A stretch of DNA of 45,099 nucleotides, from assembly GCA_937120535.1 (NCBI GenBank), contig CAKZJX010000026.1, positions 1 through 45,099 on the forward strand, given 5' to 3'. The translations under genes were made by a program, and so were the position numbers. This document shows positions 16,021 through 25,629 of this stretch, piece by piece. The DNA is from an uncultured Anaerolineae bacterium. GTDB taxonomy: Bacteria; Chloroflexota; Anaerolineae; Anaerolineales; Villigracilaceae. Position 1 is the first letter of the stretch, and each line of letters starts with the position of its first letter. Under the pieces are notes generated by a model. The model saw only the letters and a list, made by a program, of their open reading frames with translations. It was not told the origin of the DNA and ran no database searches.

Positions 16021-17049
16021 CTAGCGAAACAACGTCCGATGCTCCTTTACCCACTCAAACAGACGCCGCACACCCTCCTCGACGCCGATCTGAGGCTGCC
16101 AACCGAGGTCGCGCTCGGCCTTCCGAATATCGGCGATGAAGACCCGTTGATCGCCGGGCCGCCAGTCATCATAAGCGACCGGGATCGGACGGCCGAGCAA
16201 TCGCTCGAGCAGCGGCCCAAACTCGGCCCAGATGGATAGCGTGTTGGCCGGCCCCCCGCCCAGGTTGTAGATCTGACCTGCGGCGCGCTCAATGTGCTCG
16301 ATTGCCAAATCATAGGCGCGGATCAAGTCGCTCACGTGGAGCAGATCGCGCACCTGTTTCCCATCGCCATAGATGGTGATCGGACGGCCGGTCACGGCGG
16401 CAATCACAAACCACGCCACCCATCCCTGATCTTCGATCCCAAACTGCCGCGGGCCATAGATGCACGACTGCCGAAAAACCACCGTGGGCAACCCGTAGAT
16501 GCGATGGTAATCGCGCACATATTGATCGCCGGCCCCCTTGGAACAACCGTAGGGAGAATGCAGGTCTAGCGGTTGGGTTTCTGGAACGCCGAACGGCAGG
16601 TCTTTATAACGCCAGCGCGTGGCTTCCTCGACCACTTCCTCCTCTTCCATGCCGCCGTACACCTTGTTGGTCGAGGCGTAAATCACAATCGAATGGCGCC
16701 CTGAATGGCGCGCTGCTTCTAGGACGTTCAGCGTTCCCAGGGCGTTGTGTTCGAAATCGGCGCGCGGGTCGAGCACCGAGGTGGTGACGGCCACCTGGCC
16801 GGCCAAGTGTACGATCACATCGGCATCTCGAGCAGCTTCTAAGACGAAAGCCGCATCGCGCACATCGCCGCGCAGCACCTCAAACGCCTGAGCGCCAAAG
16901 CTCTCCTCTAACCAGCGTAGGTTGTGGGCTGCGCCGGCCCGCGAGAAATTATCCAAAATCTTCACCCGCTCGCTGCGGCGCAATAAGTGAAACACATAGT
17001 TTGAGCCGATAAACCCGGCTCCACCAGTGACCAGATAGGTTCGCTGCAT
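16021..17049 (-). CDS. SDR nucleotide-sugar epimerase, CDP-paratose 2-epimerase-like
   Basis: A 342-residue extended short-chain dehydrogenase acting on a nucleotide sugar. The NAD-binding TGGAGFIGS lies at residues 8-16. The catalytic triad is visible as ASTNKVYG (S126/T127) and Y167-x3-K171 in HSPYGCSKG. The 'STNKVYG' form, the EDQGWVAWF segment and the insert between the two match CDP-paratose (tyvelose) 2-epimerases better than UDP-glucose 4-epimerases. It is last in a minus-strand row lepA, flippase-like protein, epimerase. It probably makes a sugar for a surface glycan. The exact substrate cannot be fixed from sequence. Confidence 0.85.
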   Translation of the reverse strand: MQRTYLVTGGAGFIGSNYVFHLLRRSERVKILDNFSRAGAAHNLRWLEESFGAQAFEVLRGDVRDAAFVLEAARDADVIVHLAGQVAVTTSVLDPRADFEHNALGTLNVLEAARHSGRHSIVIYASTNKVYGGMEEEEVVEEATRWRYKDLPFGVPETQPLDLHSPYGCSKGAGDQYVRDYHRIYGLPTVVFRQSCIYGPRQFGIEDQGWVAWFVIAAVTGRPITIYGDGKQVRDLLHVSDLIRAYDLAIEHIERAAGQIYNLGGGPANTLSIWAEFGPLLERLLGRPIPVAYDDWRPGDQRVFIADIRKAERDLGWQPQIGVEEGVRRLFEWVKEHRTLFR

Positions 17050-17098
17050 ATGGCGTCACGTACTCCGAAGATCGGGTGTGTGCGGCCAATCGGAACGC

Positions 17099-18136
17099 TC
17101 AGGACTTGGATGTCTCCGACGAGGTGCGTAGGGCCTGCAGCTCACGATAGATCTGGCCCAACGTCTCACCCTCGCGCAGCAGCCCAAGCCCGCCGATCAC
17201 GCCGCTGTTCAAGTAATTGTACAACCGAGCGGTGAGGGCCGCCGCCAGGGCGGTAGAGGTGTGTTCCGGGCCGGCCAGCAGCACCAACGCGCCGGCCATG
17301 GCCCCCTCAAACGTGCCCACTGCGCCCGGCGCGGAGGGAATGGCGCCGCCGAACGCCGCCGCTCCCAGGATCAGCAATGACCAATACGGCTCTGCCTGCG
17401 GCAGATAGGCACGGGCCATCAAGTAATAGGCGATCAGAGCAAGACCCCAGTTGCCAACCATCCAGGCCCCAAAGTGCAGGAACAACCGGCCCTCGGTCAA
17501 CACACTCAGCCCAGAAAGAAACGGCTCCAAGAACCTGCCACCCCACCGCTGCAGGGCCGGCCAGCGCACACTCAGCCGACGGAACCTCTCAAGCGCCTGA
17601 CGATGATAGCGCGCCAAAACATACATCGCTGCTAGCGCAAGCCCTACCAGCGACCCGACGATATACCCAATCCGGCCGGATCCCTGGGCTGCGACCACAT
17701 ACGGCAACGCCGCCAACAGCAGCATCGCTGAGATGCCCAGGTCCACCACACGCTCGATCAAAATCGTCGGCAACACCTCGGCAAACGACAAGGGCGACTT
17801 ACGAGCGATCAAGAACGCCCGACCCAATTCTCCCAAGCGAAAGGGCAGAAAGTTGTTCAGCAGATAGCCCTCGCCGGCAGTGAAGAGCACATCCCGATAC
17901 GCAGCGCGATTGCGTAGCAGGATCTGCCACACCCGAGCCCGCACGGCCAACCACAGGAACGATAAAAGAAACGCTATTCCCAAAATGCCATAATCAGCGC
18001 TGCGCACAGCCTGCATCACCTGCTCTAAATCGGCCACAGACAACAGCGCCCCCGACAGCACGATACTGATTGCCACACCGGGCAACCATCGAGGGATACG
18101 AAAGGTTCGAGCGCTCACCCTAGCCTCGCTGACCAT
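17099..18136 (-). CDS. Flippase-like integral membrane protein (LPG synthase TM domain, UPF0104)
   Basis: A 345-residue polytopic membrane protein of the lysylphosphatidylglycerol-synthase-TM/UPF0104 family (AglD-like). Around eight hydrophobic helices are seen, with the conserved LLNNFLPFRLGELGRAFLIARK near residues 90-115, IERVVDLGISAMLLL, and SAPGAVGTFEGAMAGALVLLAG near the end. It lacks the soluble aminoacyl-transferase domain of MprF, so a flippase or lipid-linked sugar role is more likely than lipid aminoacylation. It starts 16 bases after lepA, suggesting cotranscription, and precedes the sugar epimerase by 49 bases. Confidence 0.88.
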   Translation of the reverse strand: MVSEARVSARTFRIPRWLPGVAISIVLSGALLSVADLEQVMQAVRSADYGILGIAFLLSFLWLAVRARVWQILLRNRAAYRDVLFTAGEGYLLNNFLPFRLGELGRAFLIARKSPLSFAEVLPTILIERVVDLGISAMLLLAALPYVVAAQGSGRIGYIVGSLVGLALAAMYVLARYHRQALERFRRLSVRWPALQRWGGRFLEPFLSGLSVLTEGRLFLHFGAWMVGNWGLALIAYYLMARAYLPQAEPYWSLLILGAAAFGGAIPSAPGAVGTFEGAMAGALVLLAGPEHTSTALAAALTARLYNYLNSGVIGGLGLLREGETLGQIYRELQALRTSSETSKS

Positions 18137-18152
18137 TGAAGTTTCTGCACCG

Positions 18153-19952
<1,800 letters not shown>

Positions 19953-20137
19953 ACGCGCCCCGAAGTATAACCGAGATTCGGCCACCCAAGAGGATCAGAA
20001 GGCCAGCCTCTCCACTGCCCTGCACCTAGCGCGATGCGCCCCGCCTCTGACCTCCTGCGTCGTGATCCTGGAAGAAGTCCTGATCCCGATCGAGCGCCTC
20101 CCCGAACCAGCCAAGGCAGCAGAGCGGCTGACCAGGG

Positions 20138-20709
20138 CTTTTTCTATTCCTGTGTTCCGGCCGGCATCGAAGGCTACACCTAAGATTTTCCCACCCAAGT
20201 GCGTCAAACTCCGATGCGCTGCTGGGGCATTTACGACGCCAATCGGGATCGCAAGAACGCCCGTCTGGCGTTACAAAGTTTGTTGAGTCAAGCGATGGCC
20301 TGTCAGGGGATTGCTCTGGAAGGTCTGGAATGGAAAGGTCACCCGGTCCACTGGTTTGATCCGCGCCCTGCATTAGCCATGCCACGCTTAATGTTGATCG
20401 GTGATGCTGCCGGCGTAGACCGCTGTTCGGCGAAGGGATCAGCATGGCCCTAGGCTTATGGTGCACTGGCCGCTCGCAAGATCGCCAATGTCTTTCACCG
20501 GCGCGATTTTTCTTCCGTCATTCCAAGCGTCACCTGCTCCAAAGCAGCCTGGGGCAAACCTTGCTTGTCCGTTGGGCAATCGCCCAGGTGGTGTACACCT
20601 TGCGCGGGCAATGGTTTCAGCGCTTGCTCTGGCGCCATCTCAAGCCACTCGTGGTTGGGCAGCATGGGTATAGGTGCTCGATCGGGCCTATCGCCTGCTG
20701 CGATCCTAG
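20138..20709 (+). pseudogene. Decayed geranylgeranyl-reductase-like FAD oxidoreductase
   Basis: The C-terminal half of a GGR-type flavoprotein, broken at several points. FYSCVPAGIEGYT is followed by an in-frame TAA (20190-20192) where relatives have tryptophan, then DFPTQVRQTPMRCWGIYDANRD continues in the same frame. The FAD-binding block MPRLMLIGDAAGVDR follows. A frameshift near 20420 leads to LFGEGISMALG, another near 20455 to ALAARKIANVF, and hydrophobic residues follow. The N-terminal Rossmann half is missing. Intact relatives reduce isoprenoid chains in lipids or chlorophyll precursors. It lies in the gap between lepA and recO. Confidence 0.65.
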
Positions 20710-20739
20710 AACGCTTGCTGGGGTTCAGATCGGATCGCC

Positions 20740-21504
20740 TCAACCACCCCGAATCTGGCGCAGAAAATCGGGTGTGTGTAACCGACGTTCCAGGAGGAAT
20801 TGAAAGTAACCCTGCATAATCGCCTCAAGTTCACGCTGCGCGGCCGAGGTGGGGCGAGCGCGTAGGGCCGTGAGATAATCGCTGCGTTGAAAGTGTCGCA
20901 GGTATTTGAGAGCTTGCATCGAGATCGGCCATAGACCCGGCAAGCCTTGCCCACAGCGGCGACAAATCACCCCGCCCAAGGAAGGCGAGAAGAATTGGTC
21001 TTCTGGCTGCACCGCCTGATGACAATTGGTGCATTCCATCAGCTGGGGGCGGAATCCCAGCAGGTCCAACAAGCGCATCTCGTAGTAGCGCAGGGTGAGC
21101 CAGGGCCATGGTCGTCTGGCTAGGCGCGAAAGCGTCTCGGTGAGCAGGTGGAAAAGGGATGGCGAAGCCACCTCCTCGTCTGGGACGAAGCGATCGAGCA
21201 GTTCCAGGGCGTAGGCGGCGTAGCCGGTGAGGGTCAGGTCCTGGCGCAGAGCGGGATAGATGTCCACTGCTTCCGCTTGGGTGATCACGAACAGGTCGCG
21301 GCTGCGGGCTAGTTGGAGTTTGACCCGGGTAAAGAGTTCTAGATGGCCGGCTTTGCGCGAGGTGATCTTGCGCACTCCCTTAGCCACGGCGCGCACTTTT
21401 CCCAGTTCGCGCGAGTAGAGGGTAATCAGGCGATCAGCTTCGCCGAAGTCAGTGTGGCGCAGCACAACCGCTTCCACACGCAACGAGCGGAACGAGAGGG
21501 TCAT
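20740..21504 (-). CDS. recO: DNA repair protein RecO
   Basis: Recombination mediator that helps RecR load RecA onto SSB-coated single-stranded DNA. 254 residues, standard length. N-terminal OB fold (VEAVVLRHTDFGEADRLITLYSRELGKVRAVAKGVRK), then a helical domain with a zinc site C158-x2-C161...C181-x2-C184. It overlaps cdd by four bases, so translation is probably coupled in the glmU-cdd-recO operon. No odd features. Confidence 0.95.
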   Translation of the reverse strand: MTLSFRSLRVEAVVLRHTDFGEADRLITLYSRELGKVRAVAKGVRKITSRKAGHLELFTRVKLQLARSRDLFVITQAEAVDIYPALRQDLTLTGYAAYALELLDRFVPDEEVASPSLFHLLTETLSRLARRPWPWLTLRYYEMRLLDLLGFRPQLMECTNCHQAVQPEDQFFSPSLGGVICRRCGQGLPGLWPISMQALKYLRHFQRSDYLTALRARPTSAAQRELEAIMQGYFQFLLERRLHTPDFLRQIRGG

Positions 21505-21896
21505 TGCAGGAAGGTGGAGGTAAACGCTTCAGGAAGCAACTCGGCAACGGTGGTTTCTCGGATCTGCTGGCCCTGAGTATCGGCTATCAGAACGCGTATG
21601 TGCAGGCCAAATTCAGCCAACACTTGTCGGCAGGATCCACAAGGGGAACCGCCGTTTTCGGTAACCACAGCAATGGCGTCAAACTCTCGTTCGCCTTCGG
21701 AGATGGCCTTGAATAAGGCCACGCGCTCGGCGCATATGCTGGTTGGGTAAGCTGCATTTTCAATGTTCACGCCGCTAAAGATGCGCCCGTTGCGGGTACG
21801 CACAGCTGCACCTACGCGATAGTGCGAGTAGGGAGCATAGGCATGTTGCCGCGCTTGACGGGCCACGTCGATCAACTGTTTATCTTCAGAAGTCAT
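21501..21896 (-). CDS. cdd: Cytidine deaminase
   Basis: Deaminates cytidine and deoxycytidine to uridine forms in pyrimidine salvage. 131 residues as in the homotetrameric type. Zinc ligands C55 (with the proton-shuttling E57 in ICAERVAL), C86 and C89 (GGSPCGSCRQ) are all present; YSHYRVGAAV and GVNIENAAYP form the nucleoside pocket. It overlaps glmU by four bases (ATGA) upstream and recO by four downstream. Confidence 0.96.
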   Translation of the reverse strand: MTSEDKQLIDVARQARQHAYAPYSHYRVGAAVRTRNGRIFSGVNIENAAYPTSICAERVALFKAISEGEREFDAIAVVTENGGSPCGSCRQVLAEFGLHIRVLIADTQGQQIRETTVAELLPEAFTSTFLQ

Positions 21897-23275
21897 GACT
21901 CACCTTTTTCAGCCTCCTCAGGCGGGGAGGGACGTAGCTTTTTGATGGCACGCGCCGGCACCCCGACTACCAAGGTGTCGGGGGGCACGTCTTTGGTCAC
22001 CACGGCGCCGGCGCCGGTGCGGGAGCGATCGCCCAAGCGCACTGGGGCAACCAGCATGGTGTCGGAGCCGATAAAAACGTTTTCGCCAACGTAGGTCGGG
22101 TGTTTTTTCTGGCCGTCGTAATTGCAGGTGATGGTGCCAGCGCCAATGTTGGTGCCTGGGCCGATGTCAGCATTGCCGATGTAGGAGAAATGTCCCATCT
22201 TTACCCCCTCTCGCAGGTAGGCGTCCTTGACCTCACCGAAATTGCCCATGTGGACGCGGTTGCCCAGATGGGCCCCTTTGCGCAAGCGGGCAAACGGCCC
22301 GACCTCCACCTCGTTTTCTAGCCAGGCGCCTTCCATCACCGACATGAGGATGGTGCAACGATGGCCGATTTTCGAGTCACGGATGATGGTGTTTGGCCCG
22401 ATCAGGTTCGCTTCGCCGATCTCGGTCCGGCCATGGAGGTAGGTGTTGGGCCAGATGACCGTGTCGCGGCCGATGGTCACGCCGAAATCAATGTAGGTGG
22501 AGGTCGGGTCAATCAGGGTGACGCCGTTGAGCATGTGGAATTCGTTGATTCGTCGGCGCATTTCGGCCTCGACTTCGGCCAGGTGAAGGCGAGTATTGAT
22601 GCCGATGGCCTCTTTGGGGTCTTCCAGACGCTCGGCTTGGACAGCCAGCCCCTGACGAACCGCTAGCTCGACGGCATCCGTCAGGTAGTATTCGCCCTGG
22701 ATGGGGTTTTTCTCGATTTGGGATAAGGCATTCCACAGCCACTCGGCATCGAAACAGTAAGCGCCGACGTTCAGTTCTTTGATCTGTTTCTGTTCTTCGG
22801 TGGCGACGGACTCTTCTACAATGGCCTGCACGGTTCCGTCGGGGGCACGCAGGATGCGGCCAAAGCCATGGGGATCATCCATGACGACGGTGAGCAGAGA
22901 AAGGGGGCCGCGGTTGGCCTTTTGTCGGGCTACCAGGCGCTCCAGGGTTTCGCTGCGTAGCAGGGGCATATCGGCATAGGTCACCAACACCAAGTCGGTT
23001 CGGCCGCGCAGCAGAGGGGCGGCTTGCATTACGGCGTGGGCTGTTCCAAGCCGAGGCTCCTGGATCACCGGCCGCGCAGATTGGCCGAGATACTCGATCA
23101 CGTTTTGCGCGCCGTAGCCGACCACCACTATCGGCAGTTCGGTGGAGGCATGCTTTGCGGCTTCAAGGGCATAGCTGATCATGGGCCGGCCCAGGATGGG
23201 ATGAAGGGCTTTGGGCAAGACAGATTTCATGCGGGCACCCTGGCCGGCAGCCAGCAAGACGGCGGTCACTCTCAT
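21893..23275 (-). CDS. glmU: Bifunctional N-acetylglucosamine-1-phosphate uridylyltransferase / glucosamine-1-phosphate acetyltransferase
   Basis: Makes UDP-GlcNAc for cell-wall and surface glycans in two steps. 460 residues. The N-terminal uridylyltransferase domain opens LLAAGQGARMKSVLPKALHP with the nucleotide-binding loop; YADMPLL supplies a metal Asp. The C-terminal half is a left-handed beta-helix of hexapeptide repeats with RKGAHLGNRVHMGNFGEVKDA, HFSYIGNADIG and NYDGQKKHPT, the acetyltransferase site. Start at ATG 23275 with an AGGAG site upstream; the track-length frame to 23320 adds no conserved residues. It is first in the operon and follows a terminator that closes the tRNA-Gln transcript. 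Confidence 0.96.
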   Translation of the reverse strand: MRVTAVLLAAGQGARMKSVLPKALHPILGRPMISYALEAAKHASTELPIVVVGYGAQNVIEYLGQSARPVIQEPRLGTAHAVMQAAPLLRGRTDLVLVTYADMPLLRSETLERLVARQKANRGPLSLLTVVMDDPHGFGRILRAPDGTVQAIVEESVATEEQKQIKELNVGAYCFDAEWLWNALSQIEKNPIQGEYYLTDAVELAVRQGLAVQAERLEDPKEAIGINTRLHLAEVEAEMRRRINEFHMLNGVTLIDPTSTYIDFGVTIGRDTVIWPNTYLHGRTEIGEANLIGPNTIIRDSKIGHRCTILMSVMEGAWLENEVEVGPFARLRKGAHLGNRVHMGNFGEVKDAYLREGVKMGHFSYIGNADIGPGTNIGAGTITCNYDGQKKHPTYVGENVFIGSDTMLVAPVRLGDRSRTGAGAVVTKDVPPDTLVVGVPARAIKKLRPSPPEEAEKGES

Positions 23276-23361
23276 AGCAAGCTCCTGGATCGATCGGTAT
23301 GTGATTTCTAAGGAAAGCATTCAGGCCGACTGCACCTGAGCGGGGCCGGCCAGCAATAGAG

Positions 23362-23387
23362 AGAAAAAGCCCCGCTGTCTAGCGGGC
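23362..23387 (-). terminator. Intrinsic terminator after tRNA-Gln
   Basis: Read leftwards, CCCGCT (23386-23381) pairs with AGCGGG (23376-23371) around AGAC, then GGCTTTTTCTC. It ends the tRNA-Gln transcript and insulates glmU. Confidence 0.82.
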
Positions 23388-23398
23388 GATTATCGAGG

Positions 23399-23469
23399 CT
23401 GGGGCGCCTGGATTCGAACCAAGATCCACAGATCCAAAGTCTGGTGTGCTGCCATTGCACCACGCCCCA
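23399..23469 (-). tRNA. tRNA-Gln (UUG)
   Basis: A 71-base tRNA. The acceptor TGGGGCG pairs with CGCCCCA, with discriminator G. The anticodon stem CCAGA/TCTGG encloses CTTTGGA (anticodon TTG), and the T-loop is GTTCGAATC. CCA is not encoded. Confidence 0.96.
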
Positions 23470-23480
23470 GTGCGGGCCAT

Positions 23481-23509
23481 ATTCTATCATAAGGTTGATA
23501 AAAAGACAA
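23481..23509 (-). promoter_or_regulatory. Promoter of tRNA-Gln
   Basis: On the minus strand, TTGTCT (23509-23504), a 17-base spacer and TAGAAT (23486-23481). The predicted start near 23474 leaves only about five bases before the mature tRNA. Confidence 0.7.
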
Positions 23510-23629
23510 ATTCCTCGGAGGATGTTTCAAAATCAGGCCCTGGTCGATAATGGCGATAGTTCGGTAAACCGTCAGCCAAGTTTGACAGGGAAGAAACGAA
23601 CATCTGCCCGCTTCTCATGTGCGGCTCTA

Positions 23630-23733
23630 CTGCAAAAAGGTTATTCAACCGCAGAGAACGCAGAGTACGCAGAGTTATAATAACTCCGCGTACTCTGTAC
23701 TCTCTGCAGTTGGTTTTAGCAATGGACTCATTG
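23630..23733. repeat. CGCAGAG-type palindromic intergenic repeat, copy B
   Basis: Starts CTGCAAAAAGG like copy A at 12288, and ends in CTCTGCAGTTGGTTTTAGC followed by GGACTCA. The centre is a near-perfect inverted repeat: CAGAGTACGCAGAGTTAT (23661-23678) against ATAACTCCGCGTACTCTG (23680-23697) with one mismatch. No coding frame belongs to it. Confidence 0.85.
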
Positions 23734-24030
23734 GTTGATTCGCTCCCCCATTTGTTGGCAATATCTGCTGCGAGGGCCATCAACGAATTTCGACAGCGGA
23801 TGGATGGCCTGGAACAAAGCACGGGTCGAAATAGTGCAGTTTTGCCGACGATCCAGCAAGAGCTAGGCGCTGACGTACAGGGCCAGCCAACTGAACCTCA
23901 GCGGCGGCAGCACACTCAACAGACCAAGCCTGTTCACAAACTGCCGAACACCTGTCGAAACAGTCGCCTGGCGGTAGAATACAAGCGAGATGTCATGGTG
24001 TTTCCCCTCTCAGGAAAAGGATTTGTTCAA

Positions 24031-24585
24031 ATGAGGACATCCCTTTTTTGTAAATTCACCCTTGGCCCGGTGCTTGTATTGGTCTTCGTTGGGGGAATCG
24101 CCCCTAGACTGCTGATAGGCCCCAATCTTGAAACATTTCAGGGAGAAGAACGGGCCTTTGCGGTATCTGCCTGGAGAGAGGCGCGCATGTTCTTCAGCGG
24201 CTCTGCTGAGCCTCTCTTTGTGACGGCCATTCGCGTACAAGACGTCAAAGAGAAAATAGATCGGTTGGAGAGCTGCGTAATTCGTTCCACACCAGGGGCA
24301 AGTTATCTTTGTATCCTTTCCAATAAAGGACACCTTGCTTGCGCTCGTGCTAAAGGAATAGGCATACCTAGTGATAAGCTTGTAAAAAACTTTCCGAGAG
24401 GAAAGGCCTTGCTGGCTAAAACTGGCTCCGGCAGCGTAACCCAGTTTATTTGGAGGAGAGCGGACGGGTGTGTCCTCGTGGAGCCAGGCCCAGGCGCTTG
24501 GCTTGTTCGTAGGAGAGCACATCCGGCTGGAGCGGCAGGCCACCGTGTTTTTCGGCGGCCTCTTCCCAAAATGTATCTACGTTGA
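24031..24585 (+). CDS. Hypothetical protein with N-terminal membrane segment (doubtful)
   Basis: An open frame of 184 codons starting at ATG 24031 with AGGAAAAGG about ten bases ahead and a TAGAAT at about 23975 as a possible -10. Residues 9-30 (FTLGPVLVLVFVGGIAPRLLIG) are hydrophobic, then a polar stretch with REARMFFSGSAEPLFVTAIRVQDVKEKIDRLESC. I do not recognise a family. The last 47 codons overlap the convergent response regulator gene, whose reading is firmly supported, so the C-terminal part is probably a chance extension and the real protein may be truncated or decayed. Treat as uncertain. Confidence 0.4.
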   Translation: MRTSLFCKFTLGPVLVLVFVGGIAPRLLIGPNLETFQGEERAFAVSAWREARMFFSGSAEPLFVTAIRVQDVKEKIDRLESCVIRSTPGASYLCILSNKGHLACARAKGIGIPSDKLVKNFPRGKALLAKTGSGSVTQFIWRRADGCVLVEPGPGAWLVRRRAHPAGAAGHRVFRRPLPKMYLR

Positions 24586-25507
24586 CGTTGATCGCCTTCT
24601 GGGCCTCAAACAGACGTTCAATCTCCTGGCCAGGAGCGCTTGCCAAGGCAGATGATTGCTCTGGGGCCTGATCAGACTCGCTGTCAGACACGGTGGCCGG
24701 CGAAAGCGACACGCCCAAGGAGTGTAGAGCGCGCTCTACGTTTTGCCGGCAGGCAAGCATGGACTCCAAAACGCTAAGGATACGTTCGGAATCGCTGAGT
24801 TTATCGCCTGCTACCAGCAAGCCATACAAGGCATTTATCGGTACCAAAACAAGGTCAAACTCTCCACCGTAAAATACATGATAGTGATCTGGCTTGGGTT
24901 GATGAATGAAGCGCGAGACTTTTTGGCTAGCGGCAAAGATGGCCATGATGGCCGAAAGCAGGGAAACTTCCATGCTCGAGTCTCGTAGATCGCCGGCGCG
25001 TTCCAGCACCCGACCGCGATCGCTCAGCAGATAGACTGCATGAGCATTAATCTGTTGGCGTAGAGCGATGAGCACCTCGGCAATGGTCCTGGGATCGGCT
25101 TCTTGGACTTCATCTTCAGCGGGGAGAATGGTGCGCTCCAGCCCTAAGGCGCGCTCCACTGCGTTCAAAAAATCGGCCAGGGAAACGGGTTTTTCAAAAA
25201 CGGCAAAAGCGCCGGCTTCTCGCATTTCGTTACGCGCCTTGCGATCCTGCACGCCGGAGATCAAGACCACCTTGACGTTCGGATGTTTGGCGCGCACTTT
25301 TTTCATCAGTTCCACACCGCTGATGCCAGGCAGGCGATAGTCCGCCACGAGCAAGTCAATGCGGTGCCGGCTGGCCTCCAACAGGGCCTCTTCGCCGGAA
25401 GGGACTTCGTAAATCTCTAGCTTGTGACCAAGCGTATCCAGCGCCGATCGAAGCAAGCGCAAGACATCACGCTGATCGTCTACGAGAAGAACGCAAGGAA
25501 GTGCCAT
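24446..25507 (-). CDS. Response regulator with receiver domain and uncharacterised C-terminal module
   Basis: A 353-residue two-component protein. Residues 1-125 form a receiver domain with acidic D10/D11, phosphoacceptor D56 in LLVADYRLPG and K106 in FEKP. Residues about 138-250 form a second domain (ALRQQINAHAVYLLSDRGRVLERAG and FDLVLVPINALYGLLVAGDKLS) that resembles a roadblock/LC7- or GAF-like sensory fold, not a DNA-binding domain. The last 100 residues are low-complexity with a short conserved-looking end. No HTH, GGDEF or kinase domain is seen, so it probably acts by protein contacts. No kinase gene is nearby. TATAAT stands right before the ATG, giving a leaderless mRNA. Confidence 0.85.
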   Translation of the reverse strand: MALPCVLLVDDQRDVLRLLRSALDTLGHKLEIYEVPSGEEALLEASRHRIDLLVADYRLPGISGVELMKKVRAKHPNVKVVLISGVQDRKARNEMREAGAFAVFEKPVSLADFLNAVERALGLERTILPAEDEVQEADPRTIAEVLIALRQQINAHAVYLLSDRGRVLERAGDLRDSSMEVSLLSAIMAIFAASQKVSRFIHQPKPDHYHVFYGGEFDLVLVPINALYGLLVAGDKLSDSERILSVLESMLACRQNVERALHSLGVSLSPATVSDSESDQAPEQSSALASAPGQEIERLFEAQKAINVNVDTFWEEAAEKHGGLPLQPDVLSYEQAKRLGLAPRGHTRPLSSK

Positions 25508-25513
25508 AGTTTG

Positions 25514-25519
25514 ATTATA
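25514..25519 (-). promoter_or_regulatory. -10 element giving a leaderless response-regulator transcript
   Basis: A perfect TATAAT on the minus strand ends seven bases before the A of the start codon (25507), which puts transcription initiation at or next to the ATG. No SD is present and the -35 region is weak. Confidence 0.6.
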
Positions 25520-25629
25520 GCAAACAAACCGTTTTAAGACCTTACAAGACTTTTAGTTGACCAGGGTTCAGTAGTGGATATGATCGGCAGACGCCGCAAG
25601 GAGATTCGGTCAACCACAAGCGTCTAGGA

